A stretch of DNA of 58,055 nucleotides, taken from positions 1-58,055 of the forward strand of contig PLKG01000138.1 of the NCBI GenBank assembly GCA_003140595.1, given 5' to 3'. The notes under the pieces were generated by a model. It did no database searches. It saw only the letters and a program-made list of their open reading frames with translations, and was not told the DNA's origin. A program made the position numbers and the translations under genes. Below are positions 19,246-28,715 of this stretch, in pieces. Source of the stretch: Acidimicrobiaceae bacterium (lineage in GTDB: Bacteria > Actinomycetota > Acidimicrobiia > Acidimicrobiales > Bog-793). The number at the start of each line of letters is the position of its first letter. Within the stretch, counting starts at the first letter, position 1.

Positions 19246-20334
19246 CTACACCACGTCGGGGACACGTGGAGCAACCAGCACGTCGCGCGAAATGACCGTC
19301 GGGTGAACATGGGTGCCCAACTCGATGTCAGCGGCAACCTCGCTGCGGACGTCAACACGAACCGAGATCTCCCCCACCTGCACAACCAGTCGCGTCGTCG
19401 AGCCGAGGAAGCTCCTATGGGTCACGAACCCCTTGGCATCCGGGTCGACCTCGATGGCGACATCCTCGGGACGAAGCAGCGCATCAATGCCGCCGCCCGT
19501 TGTGCTTACGGTCTCACCGCTGCGAATCGCGCACCGCTGGCCGAAGATGACGACCTCGTTGCCAGTCCGCTCGACGGGGATCCTGCTCGAGACGCCTACG
19601 AATTCGGCGACGAAGGCCGTCGCGGGACGCGCGTAGAGCATGGCGGGCGTCGCTGTCTGCTCGATGCGGCCGGCCTGCATCACACAGACCCGGTCGGCCA
19701 ACGAGAGAGCCTCCTCCTGGTCGTGTGTGACGAACATCGTCGTGATCGCGAGGCGCAGCTGGAGGGAACGGATCTGGTCGCGCAATTCGGCGCGGACTTT
19801 CGCGTCGAGGGCCGAAAGCGGCTCGTCGAGAAGGAGGACCCGGGGTTCGACTGCGAGAGCCCTCGCAAGTGCGACGCGCTGTTGTTGTCCTCCGGACATC
19901 TGATGGGGGTACTTCGCTGCCTGGTCACCGAGGCCGACCAGCTCGAGCAGCTCGCTGGCCTTCTTTCGTCTCTGGTGGGCCCTCTGTCCGCGCATTCGCA
20001 GGCCATAGGCGACGTTGTTGACCGCGTTCATGTTCGGGAAGAGCGAATAGCTCTGGAACACCATCCCCATATCGCGCTTTTGCGCGCTGATTTGCGAAAG
20101 ATCCTTCCCGTCCACGACCACGGTGCCGCTGTCTAGCCGCTCGAAGCCTGCGAGCACTCTGAGAGCAGTCGTCTTGCCACAGCCTGACGGTCCGAGAAGA
20201 GCCACGAACTCCCCCGGCTCGATGGAGAGCGAGAACCCATCGAGGGCGCGTGTCTGACCGAAGACCCTGACCAGGCGGTCGAGCTCCACCCGCGCGCCCT
20301 TGGCGGGTGTGTCGTAGGTCAGCGGGCCGGCCAT
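19246..20334 (-). CDS. ABC transporter ATPase (spermidine/Fe/2-AEP-type)
   Basis: Walker A GPSGCGKTT, signature MSGGQQQRVALARAL, Walker B LLLDEPLSALD; start ATG at 20334. Confidence 0.9.
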   Translation of the reverse strand: MAGPLTYDTPAKGARVELDRLVRVFGQTRALDGFSLSIEPGEFVALLGPSGCGKTTALRVLAGFERLDSGTVVVDGKDLSQISAQKRDMGMVFQSYSLFPNMNAVNNVAYGLRMRGQRAHQRRKKASELLELVGLGDQAAKYPHQMSGGQQQRVALARALAVEPRVLLLDEPLSALDAKVRAELRDQIRSLQLRLAITTMFVTHDQEEALSLADRVCVMQAGRIEQTATPAMLYARPATAFVAEFVGVSSRIPVERTGNEVVIFGQRCAIRSGETVSTTGGGIDALLRPEDVAIEVDPDAKGFVTHRSFLGSTTRLVVQVGEISVRVDVRSEVAADIELGTHVHPTVISRDVLVAPRVPDVV

Positions 20335-20357
20335 CGGCAGTTCCTCCTGAGTCGTGA

Positions 20358-21215
20358 TCACAGTGTCCCAGTCCTCCTGCGAGAGCGTCGAGATTGCGAA
20401 CGGTCCACTGAGACGATCACAGTGAGAAGCACCCATGTTCCGATGAGCGAGAACATCGACACGGCGGTGGCGATATGGCCGTCGGTCTGCTGGAACTGGT
20501 AGATCCACACGGGCAGGGTCGTCCACAGGTCCAGGCTTGCCATCGTGAACTCGCCCAGGACCAGCGCGATGGTGAGCACCGTCGCCGACAGCATCGCCGC
20601 CCTGATGTTCGGAAGGATCACGTGCAACAACGTGCTTACCCATTTGCCGCCGAGCGATCGTGACGCCTCGACGAGGGTCTTGAGATCGATCGCGGACAGT
20701 CCTGCGTCGAGCGAGCGATATACGAACGGAAGAGCGAGGATGACATAGATGAGGCTCAGCAGGTAAGGCGAGGACCTGAGCCACAGCGGCGCGGCGTGGA
20801 GCACGCCGAGGATGAGCACGATCGGCGGGATGACGATCGGCAGGATGGTGACGAAGTCGAGCACCCGTCGCATCCTGGGCAGCTTGAGGTGCACATACGT
20901 CGCAGTCGGGACCATGAGCACCATGGTCAACACCGTGGTCACGGCGGCAAGCCGCAGGGACAGAAAGAAGGCGGCCGAGAAGCCGACCTGCGAGGGGATG
21001 GCGCGCACCGCGTATAGCGAGAACTGGCCGGCGTCGTTCTGGAGCGAGAACCTGAGCCCAGCGTAAATGGGGATGAGGAAATAGACGCCAGCGAAGAACA
21101 GGACTATGCCCCGCCAAAAGCGGATCCGCGGGCGTCGCCGACGCTGTGGATCCGACTCGACCCTCGGGACACCGAGGAGCTCTTCGGAGGCGATCTCGGG
21201 GATCAACGCAGCCAT
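20358..21215 (-). CDS. ABC transporter permease
   Basis: EASRSLGGKWVSTLLHVILPNI EAA-loop; adjacent to permease and ATPase. Confidence 0.85.
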   Translation of the reverse strand: MAALIPEIASEELLGVPRVESDPQRRRRPRIRFWRGIVLFFAGVYFLIPIYAGLRFSLQNDAGQFSLYAVRAIPSQVGFSAAFFLSLRLAAVTTVLTMVLMVPTATYVHLKLPRMRRVLDFVTILPIVIPPIVLILGVLHAAPLWLRSSPYLLSLIYVILALPFVYRSLDAGLSAIDLKTLVEASRSLGGKWVSTLLHVILPNIRAAMLSATVLTIALVLGEFTMASLDLWTTLPVWIYQFQQTDGHIATAVSMFSLIGTWVLLTVIVSVDRSQSRRSRRRTGTL

Positions 21216-22141
21216 CTCGACGCCCTTCTGCGCACGAGGCTGTAAAGGACCATGGTGATCGTCAGGACGATCAGCATGCCGAGACCGATGGCATAGCCGA
21301 TGTTCTCTTCCCCGGAAATGACGTTGCCGTTGAGTACCTCTCCGATCTGGATTGGCGCCAGAGTTACCGTCCCGGCCGTCAGTGTGTCAGCCGTGGCGTA
21401 GGCAGCGAAAGCGCTGCCGAACAGAAGCAACATTCCCCCGAGCACCGAGGGGAGAAGGACAGGAATGCCCACCGTGCGCCAGTAACGAAAGCTCGATGCT
21501 CCCAGGTTCTCCGCCGCCTCCCGCCATGCCGGACGAAGCCCGCCGAGCGCCGGGGTGATGACGAGCACCATCAGCGGGATCTGGAAGTACAGGTAGACGA
21601 ACGCGACGCCGTAGAAGGAGTAGAGGTTGAAACCGTGGTTCCACGGATTGAGGTGGGCGACGCTCAACCATGCCGTCAGCACCCCGGTCGATCCGAGCGT
21701 CGCTATGAACATGAAGGTCAGGTTGATGCCACCGAAGTTGGCGAGCACACCCGAGGCGGTCGCGACGAGGCGACGCAGCACGCCGCTGCGGGAAGTCTCG
21801 ATCGCGTAGGCGAGGAACACACCGAGTATCCCCGGCACGACAGAAGTGATCGCCGCGAGCAGGATGCTGTTCAGGAACCCGAGGCGGTAGGTGCCATGCA
21901 TGACGGTGTGCACGTTGGCAAGCGTGAGCTTGCCTGTGTCGCTCCTGAAGGCCTCTTCGATGACGGCCAGCGTCGGGATGCCAAGGCCGAGGACCGTGTA
22001 AATGACAAAAGGCGCCATCGCGAGTGCAGGCCGGACAGCACGACGCAGGCCCTTATTGCGGGCCTGCGTCGTAACGGCATGGCCTCCGGCCTCGGGCACT
22101 GAGCTGCCCGGGCCAGAGGCCAACGCTTCAGTGACGGTCAC
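21203..22141 (-). CDS. ABC transporter permease
   Basis: EAAENLGASSFRYWRTVGIPVLLP EAA-loop. Confidence 0.88.
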   Translation of the reverse strand: MTVTEALASGPGSSVPEAGGHAVTTQARNKGLRRAVRPALAMAPFVIYTVLGLGIPTLAVIEEAFRSDTGKLTLANVHTVMHGTYRLGFLNSILLAAITSVVPGILGVFLAYAIETSRSGVLRRLVATASGVLANFGGINLTFMFIATLGSTGVLTAWLSVAHLNPWNHGFNLYSFYGVAFVYLYFQIPLMVLVITPALGGLRPAWREAAENLGASSFRYWRTVGIPVLLPSVLGGMLLLFGSAFAAYATADTLTAGTVTLAPIQIGEVLNGNVISGEENIGYAIGLGMLIVLTITMVLYSLVRRRASRWLR

Positions 22142-22162
22142 ATCGACCTCGGGTCGGATGAC

Positions 22163-23326
22163 TTATGCGTCCGAGCCCATCTCCGTCGGCCAGTCAGCCG
22201 CGACGATCGCCTTGGCCGCCTTGGACTGCGCCTGTGTCGGGAAGTTGGTGACGCCGGCGGGAGCGGCCGGCAGAGCTGCCAGCGCCTTCGCGTTCGCCAG
22301 GTGGTTCGCCACTAGGTACGGCAACTCGATCGGACGGGCCTCACCCGCTAGCCACAGGTTCTGTCCGGCGGTCGAGTAGAGGTACTCCTCCCAGAGACGT
22401 GCGGCCGCTGGGTCCGGGGCGCCCTTGTTGATGGCCTGGTCGTAGTACTCGGCAAAGGAGGCATCGGTCGGGATAGCGACCTTCCATCTCTTGGCGTACC
22501 CGGGCAGAGCCTGGATCTCCGAGGCCTGCAGGTAGTCCCACCAGATCACGATGTTCGTCGCGCCGCTTTGCACCGTTGCGGTACCGGCGACTGTCGGCAC
22601 GAAGTTGCCCGCCTTGTTCAGCTTCTGGAACCAGTCGACGCCGGGCTTGATGTTGTTGAGCGAGCCCCCGCTTGCAAGAGCCGCCCCCCACACCGCCGCG
22701 AAAGCCGCTGCGGACTCGGTCGGGTTGTTGTTGATGCCGATCTTGTAGCCCATGCCGGGCTTGAGCATCTGCTTGAAAGAGGTCGGGCAGACTTTGACGG
22801 TCTTGGAGTCGCATCCGATCGCTACGTAGCCGCCGTAGTCGCCATACCAGTCAGCGCCGGGAGCCTTCTGTCCCGCGGGAATGGCGGCCCAGGTCGTCAC
22901 CCGGTACGGCGCCAGGTAACCCTGGTTGGCTGCCTCGATCGCGAAGCTCTGACCGACGTCAATCACGTCCGGGTCGTCTGAACGTCCAGCGTCGGACTTG
23001 ATCGCGTTGAGCTCGTCCTGGCTGGAACCATCGGGGTTCGCCGAGTTGACCGAGATGTGGTAGAGCTTCGAGAAGGACGAGATGATCGCCCCGTAGTTCG
23101 CCCAGTTGTTAGGCAGGGCGATCACGTTGAGGTGGCCCTCCTTCTTGGCAGCCGCTACGAGCGCCGCCATCGAGGTAGGTCCGCTCTTCGTCAGGGTTGT
23201 CACGGTCGACCAGTTCACGCCGCTCGCGTGCCGGACGGTCGCCGCTGAGCCGGGAATCGCTACGGCCACTAGACCGACCGTCGTAGCCCCGGCAAGCAGT
23301 ACCGCCTTGAGCTTCCTTAGCGCCAC
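22163..23326 (-). CDS. ABC transporter extracellular solute-binding protein
   Basis: Signal peptide; GHLNVIALPNNWANYG, YDQAINKGAPDPAAARLWEEYLYS. Confidence 0.9.
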   Translation of the reverse strand: MALRKLKAVLLAGATTVGLVAVAIPGSAATVRHASGVNWSTVTTLTKSGPTSMAALVAAAKKEGHLNVIALPNNWANYGAIISSFSKLYHISVNSANPDGSSQDELNAIKSDAGRSDDPDVIDVGQSFAIEAANQGYLAPYRVTTWAAIPAGQKAPGADWYGDYGGYVAIGCDSKTVKVCPTSFKQMLKPGMGYKIGINNNPTESAAAFAAVWGAALASGGSLNNIKPGVDWFQKLNKAGNFVPTVAGTATVQSGATNIVIWWDYLQASEIQALPGYAKRWKVAIPTDASFAEYYDQAINKGAPDPAAARLWEEYLYSTAGQNLWLAGEARPIELPYLVANHLANAKALAALPAAPAGVTNFPTQAQSKAAKAIVAADWPTEMGSDA

Positions 23327-23391
23327 TAGAAACCACCTCCGCTGGGTTTCCTTGAACCACCGAACTGGTAGCCCGGCCGCAACATAACCAA

Positions 23392-23413
23392 CGAAGGTGA
23401 AGTGAAGATGAAC
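23392..23413 (-). promoter_or_regulatory. PHO-box-like direct repeat upstream of the ABC solute-binding gene
   Basis: Minus strand GTTCATCTTCA-CTTCACCTTCG. Confidence 0.5.
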
Positions 23414-23599
23414 GGAATGCTAAATCGCGGAAACATGTCCTGGCACAATAGTTAACGGAAGGTAAATTCATCGAACGTTTCACCCCGTCCGTCGCACAGA
23501 ACATGAAGGATCTGTGACGAAGCCGGGCCGCCGAGAAGGGGTGCGGGACAGCGCGACAAGTGACGCTACGAGCAATGGGCATTGACGCAGCGACGAAGG

Positions 23600-23995
23600 A
23601 GAGCAAGTCGCGAAAGCGACGAAAAGCGCCGACAGCCTTGTGGTCGAGATGGAGGGCTTGGACAAAGTTTGGCGTTCAAGAGCCAGCTGACGATCCCGCT
23701 GACATTGGTGCACGGAGCGACTGCGGACCCCGAGATCGCCGAGAACCGGTCGGGACGGCGCGGCCCGGGGACCTGCGTGCCAGGAGTGGTCAGTGCAGGC
23801 ACTTTCCACCAACACCGAGAGCGCATCTTCTGGGACGTGCACAGCGCCAACGCGGTGGTGATCGGCCCTCGGGCACGAGAAGTCACGGAGGCTGATCATC
23901 GAGGTGCGCCACCCCAACGAAAGCGTCCAGCTCATCGAGGGCGCTATTCGACACGGAGGGTGTCCAGCCAGTCCGGCCACCCGGGCCGTGAGGCG
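23600..23995 (+). pseudogene. frameshifted PH-like domain protein remnant
   Basis: Homologous-looking protein split over frames: VEMEGLDKVW / SQLTIPLTLVHGATADPEIAENRSGRRGPGTCVPGVVSAGTFHQHRERIFWDVHSANAVVIG / EKSRRLIIEVRHPNESVQLIEGAI. Confidence 0.55.
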
Positions 23996-24016
23996 GCCCG
24001 GTGAGGCCCTCCGGTC

Positions 24017-24817
24017 CTACTCAGGCTTTATGACCTGGCCCCCGTCGACGGGGATGACCGCACCGGTCACGAACGAGGAGACGGGGCTGAGCAGCAGTGC
24101 CACCCAGCGGGCGACCTCGTCCGCTTCTCCGATCCGCCGGAGCGGAACCTGGGTGGCTAGCCATCGGTAGGCCTCTTCTAGGTCGTCGGCCCACGTCTTG
24201 TGTATCGGGGTGTCGATGGGCCCGGGCGCCACGGCGTTGATGCGGACTCCGCTACCTGCGAGCTCACCCGCCAGTGACTGGGTGAGGTAGTTCAGCGCGG
24301 ATTTGGTAGTCCCATATACCGACTGGCCGATGAGCCGCAAGGTGCCCGACGACGAACTCACGTTGACCACCGAGCGGATCGGCGACGCCTGCAGGAACGG
24401 CAGTGCGTCGCGCGTAAGGAAGAACGGGGCCCTCAAGTTGACGGCCACGTGCTCGTCGAAGCCTTCCACTTTCCACTCGGCCAACGGCACATGGCGGACG
24501 ATCGCGGCGTTGTTCACCAACCCGTCCACGGTCCCGAAACGGTTGACCGCCTCGGCGACGATTCGACCTGTGCTTTCGACCTTTGACAGGTCGGCCACCA
24601 CACAGTGGGACTGGCCGCCCGCGTCCTGCACCGCACGCGCGCTCAACTCGAGGGGCTCGGACCTTCGTCCCACGAGCACGACATGGGCGCCGGCAGCCCC
24701 GAGACGCAAAGCGGTAGCGGCACCGATACCGCTTCCGGCGCCCGTCACGACGATCACCGCCCCATCGAGGCCCAAGTCAGGGAATCCACCACCGCCTGCG
24801 ATCGTCGACCGGTCCAC
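24017..24817 (-). CDS. SDR-family oxidoreductase
   Basis: TGAGSGIGAATALRL, NNAAIV, Y-x3-K (YGTTK); GTG start at 24817 preceded by GGAGG. Confidence 0.9.
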   Translation of the reverse strand: MDRSTIAGGGGFPDLGLDGAVIVVTGAGSGIGAATALRLGAAGAHVVLVGRRSEPLELSARAVQDAGGQSHCVVADLSKVESTGRIVAEAVNRFGTVDGLVNNAAIVRHVPLAEWKVEGFDEHVAVNLRAPFFLTRDALPFLQASPIRSVVNVSSSSGTLRLIGQSVYGTTKSALNYLTQSLAGELAGSGVRINAVAPGPIDTPIHKTWADDLEEAYRWLATQVPLRRIGEADEVARWVALLLSPVSSFVTGAVIPVDGGQVIKPE

Positions 24818-24912
24818 TGAACCTCCAGTCATGTAGCTGTACGGACAGCCTAGAGTCGTCCCGGACAGTCCAGAGGACCGGCGACCGGCTGTCAAACACA
24901 GAGCCTCGGCGC

Positions 24913-26181
24913 TCAAGTGCCCCGGAAGACGGGCTGGCGTTTCTCCGCGAACGCGTTCAGGCCTTCGAGATAGTCACTGCTGTCGTAGGCCTCCCGCCGC
25001 AGGCCCTGGATGCGTTCATACACCTGTGCTGCGATGGGCTGGTAGTCGTTGAGGACGCGGAGCTGTTCTTTGATCACCGTGATGGCCAGCGGCGACTTCG
25101 ATGCCATGGTCGCGGCCAGGTCCAACGTGAACGCCTCGAGCTCGGCGGCCTCCACCAAATGGTTTATGACGAGCCACTCCTTGGCCTTCTGAGCGTCGAC
25201 AGGCGCGGCGCCGAAGAACAATTCCTTGATGAGATTGATCGGCAGCCTCCCGAGGAAGTGCAACAGGCCCGTGGTGTTGTAGGGAAGTCCCAGGTTCGCC
25301 GGAGTGATGGCGAACATCGCCGTCTCGTCAGCAATGACCATGTCACAGCTGAGCACCAGGTCGAACGCCCCTCCCCACACCGATCCGTGCACCATCGCGA
25401 TGATCGGGGCCGGGAAGGTTCGCACGGCACGGATCAGCTCCTCGAGAGGGTCGTTGTAGGCCAGCGGATCGCGCCGGCCCCGCGGAAGCTCGGTGATATC
25501 GCGGCCCGAGGACCACACTCGCATCCCCTCCGCCGCACGTAGCACGACCGCACGCACCTCCTGGGACCGCAGGCTCTCGAGAGCGGCGACAATGCCGTTC
25601 GCCAACTCGCCGCTCAAGGCGTTGCGCCGGTGTTGGTCGCCGAGGGTGATGACTCCAACTCTTCCGGAGATCGCGCTTGTCAGCTTGCCGCCCGCGAAGC
25701 CCCCGGTCCCGGCCGGATCAGCACCGGCCGTCTCGTCTCTGTCTCCGGAGCTCGCTGACCGCTCGTCGCGCGAGTCGCCCGCGCCACTGGCGAGTGCCAC
25801 GTAGGTCCGTGCCAACGCGTCCCTGCCCGCACCCAAGACAGCGCTCAGGAGCTCGAGCGTCTCGATCCGCTGGTCACCGCTCAAGGTGCCGGCCACATGG
25901 CGCCAGAGCACCTCCTCCAGCACGTTGAACTCTCTTTGCACCTCGCGAATGTCAAAGCCTGCAGCAAAGCGGTCCGAAGCGACTTGGTGCGACGAGGCAA
26001 TGATCGGTACGACGGCGTCGTCGTGCACGCACTTGACAACGAGCTCGAACAGGTCCCGCAAGTGCCGACGGCTCATCTCCGGAGTGGAAGCCTGGTCACT
26101 GGTGTGGCGCCGCTCGAGCTCGGCGACGGCTTCGTCAACGACTCGATCCTCGGCATCGGCGAGAACTGCTGACGTTTCCAT
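24913..26181 (-). CDS. fusion: RsbRD_N-like helical domain + methylmalonyl-CoA-decarboxylase-like enoyl-CoA hydratase
   Basis: N-term ASDRFAAGFDIREVQREFNVLEEVLWRHV ... LSAVLGAGRDALARTYVALAS; C-term crotonase SSGRDITELP, GSVWGGAFDLVLSCDMVIA, PYNTTGLLHFLGRL. Confidence 0.85.
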   Translation of the reverse strand: METSAVLADAEDRVVDEAVAELERRHTSDQASTPEMSRRHLRDLFELVVKCVHDDAVVPIIASSHQVASDRFAAGFDIREVQREFNVLEEVLWRHVAGTLSGDQRIETLELLSAVLGAGRDALARTYVALASGAGDSRDERSASSGDRDETAGADPAGTGGFAGGKLTSAISGRVGVITLGDQHRRNALSGELANGIVAALESLRSQEVRAVVLRAAEGMRVWSSGRDITELPRGRRDPLAYNDPLEELIRAVRTFPAPIIAMVHGSVWGGAFDLVLSCDMVIADETAMFAITPANLGLPYNTTGLLHFLGRLPINLIKELFFGAAPVDAQKAKEWLVINHLVEAAELEAFTLDLAATMASKSPLAITVIKEQLRVLNDYQPIAAQVYERIQGLRREAYDSSDYLEGLNAFAEKRQPVFRGT

Positions 26182-26350
26182 GACTCGGACCTCCGTTCGA
26201 TTGCCGTCTCCCCGGTGACCATGTGAGGCGGCCGGGGCCTTCCGTTCCTCCTCGGAGGTGGACGGGGCCCCTGAACGCAGGCGACGAGCGAGACCGGCTT
26301 AGCGGCGAGTTTAGAACCTCGCCGTTAGGAGACCTCCGAGGCAGGGGCCC
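26182..26350 (-). promoter_or_regulatory. candidate structured 5' leader of the fusion gene (crossing inverted repeats, alternative anti-SD pairing)
   Basis: 10-bp (26250-26259/26332-26341), 9-bp (26265-26273/26342-26350) and 7-bp (26303-26309/26318-26324) inverted repeats. Confidence 0.45.
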
Positions 26351-26361
26351 GGAGCGGTAAA

Positions 26362-26376
26362 CGGGCCGAAGGCCCG
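26362..26376 (-). terminator. hairpin just after the GH3 stop codon
   Basis: CGGGCC-TTC-GGCCCG followed by TTTA on the minus strand. Confidence 0.5.
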
Positions 26377-26377
26377 C

Positions 26378-27577
26378 TCAGCGCGCTGTACACAAACTGA
26401 TGTGCTTTGCGTCCAGGATGTGTGTGACTGCGCTGACAAGCCGTGCGAGCCCGAGCTTGCCCGCGCGAACAGCGGAGACCACCGCTGAGACGGTGTCGTC
26501 GGTGACCGAGGCCACAGTCCCTGGATCAGCATTGAACAGGACCATGTCCGCGCCGGCCTCGATCGCCGCCACCGTCGCCCTTTCGACCGAGTAGCCGATC
26601 GCGCTGAGCGAGACCACCGAGAGTGAGTCGGTTATGACCAGGCCCCCGTAGCCGAGCTGATCGCGGAGCAGCCCTGTGACGACAGCGGGAGACACGCTCG
26701 CGGGCAGCGCCGTCAGTCCGGGGATCGTGGCGTTGGAGACCATGACGGCTGGAAGTTTTGCGTCGAAAGCATTCTCGAATGGAACAAGGCCAACGCGTTT
26801 GAGCGTGCTCCAAGGCGGGGTGGCGGCGGACATCATGTCGGTGTTGCCTGTCGAACCACCGAGCCCGGGAAAGTGCTTGACGACCGGGATTACCCCGCCC
26901 GCCTCGAGGCCGGCCGCGAACGCGAGTCCGTCCGCCGACGCGATCTTCTCATTGGCACTGAACGACCTCGTGCCGTCCGGGTCCTGGTCGTCCGGTCCTT
27001 GCCCGCCGTCCACATCGAGCACCGGAGCAAGGTCCATCGTCACGCCAGTTGCCCGCATGCGCCTGGCAAGGCCTTTGGCCAAGCGGCGGATCTGGGTGGG
27101 GGTCATGGTCGCGCCCATCTGCCTCGCCGAGGGAATCGACCCGACCAGATTCGCCATCCGCTGGATCACACCCCCCTCCTCATCGGTCATCACGAACGGC
27201 ACGATGCCACCGCGGGCCGATGAAGCGACCCTGCGCAGGGCTGCTGCGAGATCCGCGGGGGCTGAGGCCCCGAGCAGGATCACTCCGCCGACGCCTGCGG
27301 CGACTTCGGGAGTCGCGGATGCCACGTCGCCCTCGTCGACGGGCACGACAACGGTCTGGGTCGCGAGGCGTCGCAGGCTCCAGGTGGAGAGAACCCTTCC
27401 TGTCGAGCAGGTGAGCATCGTCGCGGAAATCCGCGACTTCGTCGTGCTCGACGAGGCCACCGGCGCCCCCCACACCGATACGAACGAGACAACCAGAGCG
27501 ATCGCGATCGCACCGCGCGCATGGCGCCAAGACTTCAGGCGGGGTGGGACTGAACCTGAGACCCGGACGGCGCACAT
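26378..27577 (-). CDS. secreted glycoside hydrolase family 3 (beta-N-acetylhexosaminidase-like)
   Basis: VMTDEEGG, KHFPGLGGSTGNTD, LVITDSLSV. Confidence 0.88.
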   Translation of the reverse strand: MCAVRVSGSVPPRLKSWRHARGAIAIALVVSFVSVWGAPVASSSTTKSRISATMLTCSTGRVLSTWSLRRLATQTVVVPVDEGDVASATPEVAAGVGGVILLGASAPADLAAALRRVASSARGGIVPFVMTDEEGGVIQRMANLVGSIPSARQMGATMTPTQIRRLAKGLARRMRATGVTMDLAPVLDVDGGQGPDDQDPDGTRSFSANEKIASADGLAFAAGLEAGGVIPVVKHFPGLGGSTGNTDMMSAATPPWSTLKRVGLVPFENAFDAKLPAVMVSNATIPGLTALPASVSPAVVTGLLRDQLGYGGLVITDSLSVVSLSAIGYSVERATVAAIEAGADMVLFNADPGTVASVTDDTVSAVVSAVRAGKLGLARLVSAVTHILDAKHISLCTAR

Positions 27578-27629
27578 TACGCGTCCATCTTCTCGCGGAC
27601 CCGGCGCGGACTGGTTCACCTCCCGTTGC

Positions 27630-28715
27630 TCACTCTTGGCCACTTTCCGGATCGGCACGGCTCGACCGGCCCCCGTCGGGCCAAGCGACGACGTCGCCGC
27701 GAACCGAGACCCCAACACGTGCGCCCAGCGGAGGCACGGTCGAAGCGTCTGAGATGCGGGCGACGACGATCGCCGAATCGTCCCAGTCGGCGCGAAGGCG
27801 GACCACGGCGTCGTGACCGTAGAACTCGGCCTCAACGACACGAGCGCCGCAGTGGTCCTCACCCGGGTCGTGGGAGAGGACGATCTGCTCGGGACGGACG
27901 AGGACGACAAGCGCGGTGCCGACTGGTGCAGCTGCCGCTTTGAGACAGAGGAGCCCGAGCGGGGTCTCGACCGCGTCGCCGCGCGCCTTGCCGCGGAGGA
28001 AGTTCGTCTCGCCGAGACCGACGGCGAGCTCGGGGCTCGCCGGGCGGCCGTAGAGGGCCTGGGGCGTGTCGCATTGTCCTATCTGGCCGTCGTGAATTAT
28101 CGCGACGCGATCGGCAAGCGAGAGCGCCTCGTCCTGATCGTGTGTCACGAGAAGCGCTGTCGTGCCCGCCTTCTTCAGCACGCGACGCACGTCCTGGCGC
28201 AGGGCCGCCCGCAGGCTCGCGTCGAGGGAGGCGAACGGCTCGTCCAACAGCACGAGCGACGGTTCGATCGCGAGCGCCCTGGCGAGGGCAACGCGTTGCT
28301 GCTGGCCGCCGGAGAGCTGATGGGGATAGCGCCTTTCGAGACCGCTGAGCCCGGCCATGTCCAGCAGCTCCACGACCCGCCTGCCACGGCGCTCGCGCCG
28401 GGGCAGGCCGAAACCGACGTTCTGTTCCACCGACAGGTGCGGGAACAGGCTCCCGTCCTGCGGCACAAAGCCGATGCGTCGCCCTTCGGGAGCCACATAG
28501 CGCTCGCCGTCGTCGACGCTCTCGCCCCCGAGCCGCACAGCGCCGTGATCGGCACGCTCGAAGCCGGCGATCACCCGGAGCAGTGTCGTCTTCCCGCTGC
28601 CTGACGGCCCGAGGATGGAGGTGAACGAGCCGGCGACGACCGCGAGATCGATGCCGCGCAGCACCGGCTGGGAACCGTAGGACTTATGAAGGTCGGTAAC
28701 CTCGAGACTGATCAC
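27630..28715 (-). CDS. Fe3+-type ABC transporter ATPase
   Basis: GPSGSGKTT, LSGGQQQRVALARALA, C-terminal TOBE-like region; GTG start at 28715. Confidence 0.88.
   Translation of the reverse strand: MISLEVTDLHKSYGSQPVLRGIDLAVVAGSFTSILGPSGSGKTTLLRVIAGFERADHGAVRLGGESVDDGERYVAPEGRRIGFVPQDGSLFPHLSVEQNVGFGLPRRERRGRRVVELLDMAGLSGLERRYPHQLSGGQQQRVALARALAIEPSLVLLDEPFASLDASLRAALRQDVRRVLKKAGTTALLVTHDQDEALSLADRVAIIHDGQIGQCDTPQALYGRPASPELAVGLGETNFLRGKARGDAVETPLGLLCLKAAAAPVGTALVVLVRPEQIVLSHDPGEDHCGARVVEAEFYGHDAVVRLRADWDDSAIVVARISDASTVPPLGARVGVSVRGDVVAWPDGGRSSRADPESGQE

Noticed and set aside
19246-21117. 623-aa ORF read as one protein
   Set aside because: The N-terminal ~260 aa are out-of-frame translation of the permease region; the real ATPase starts at 20334.
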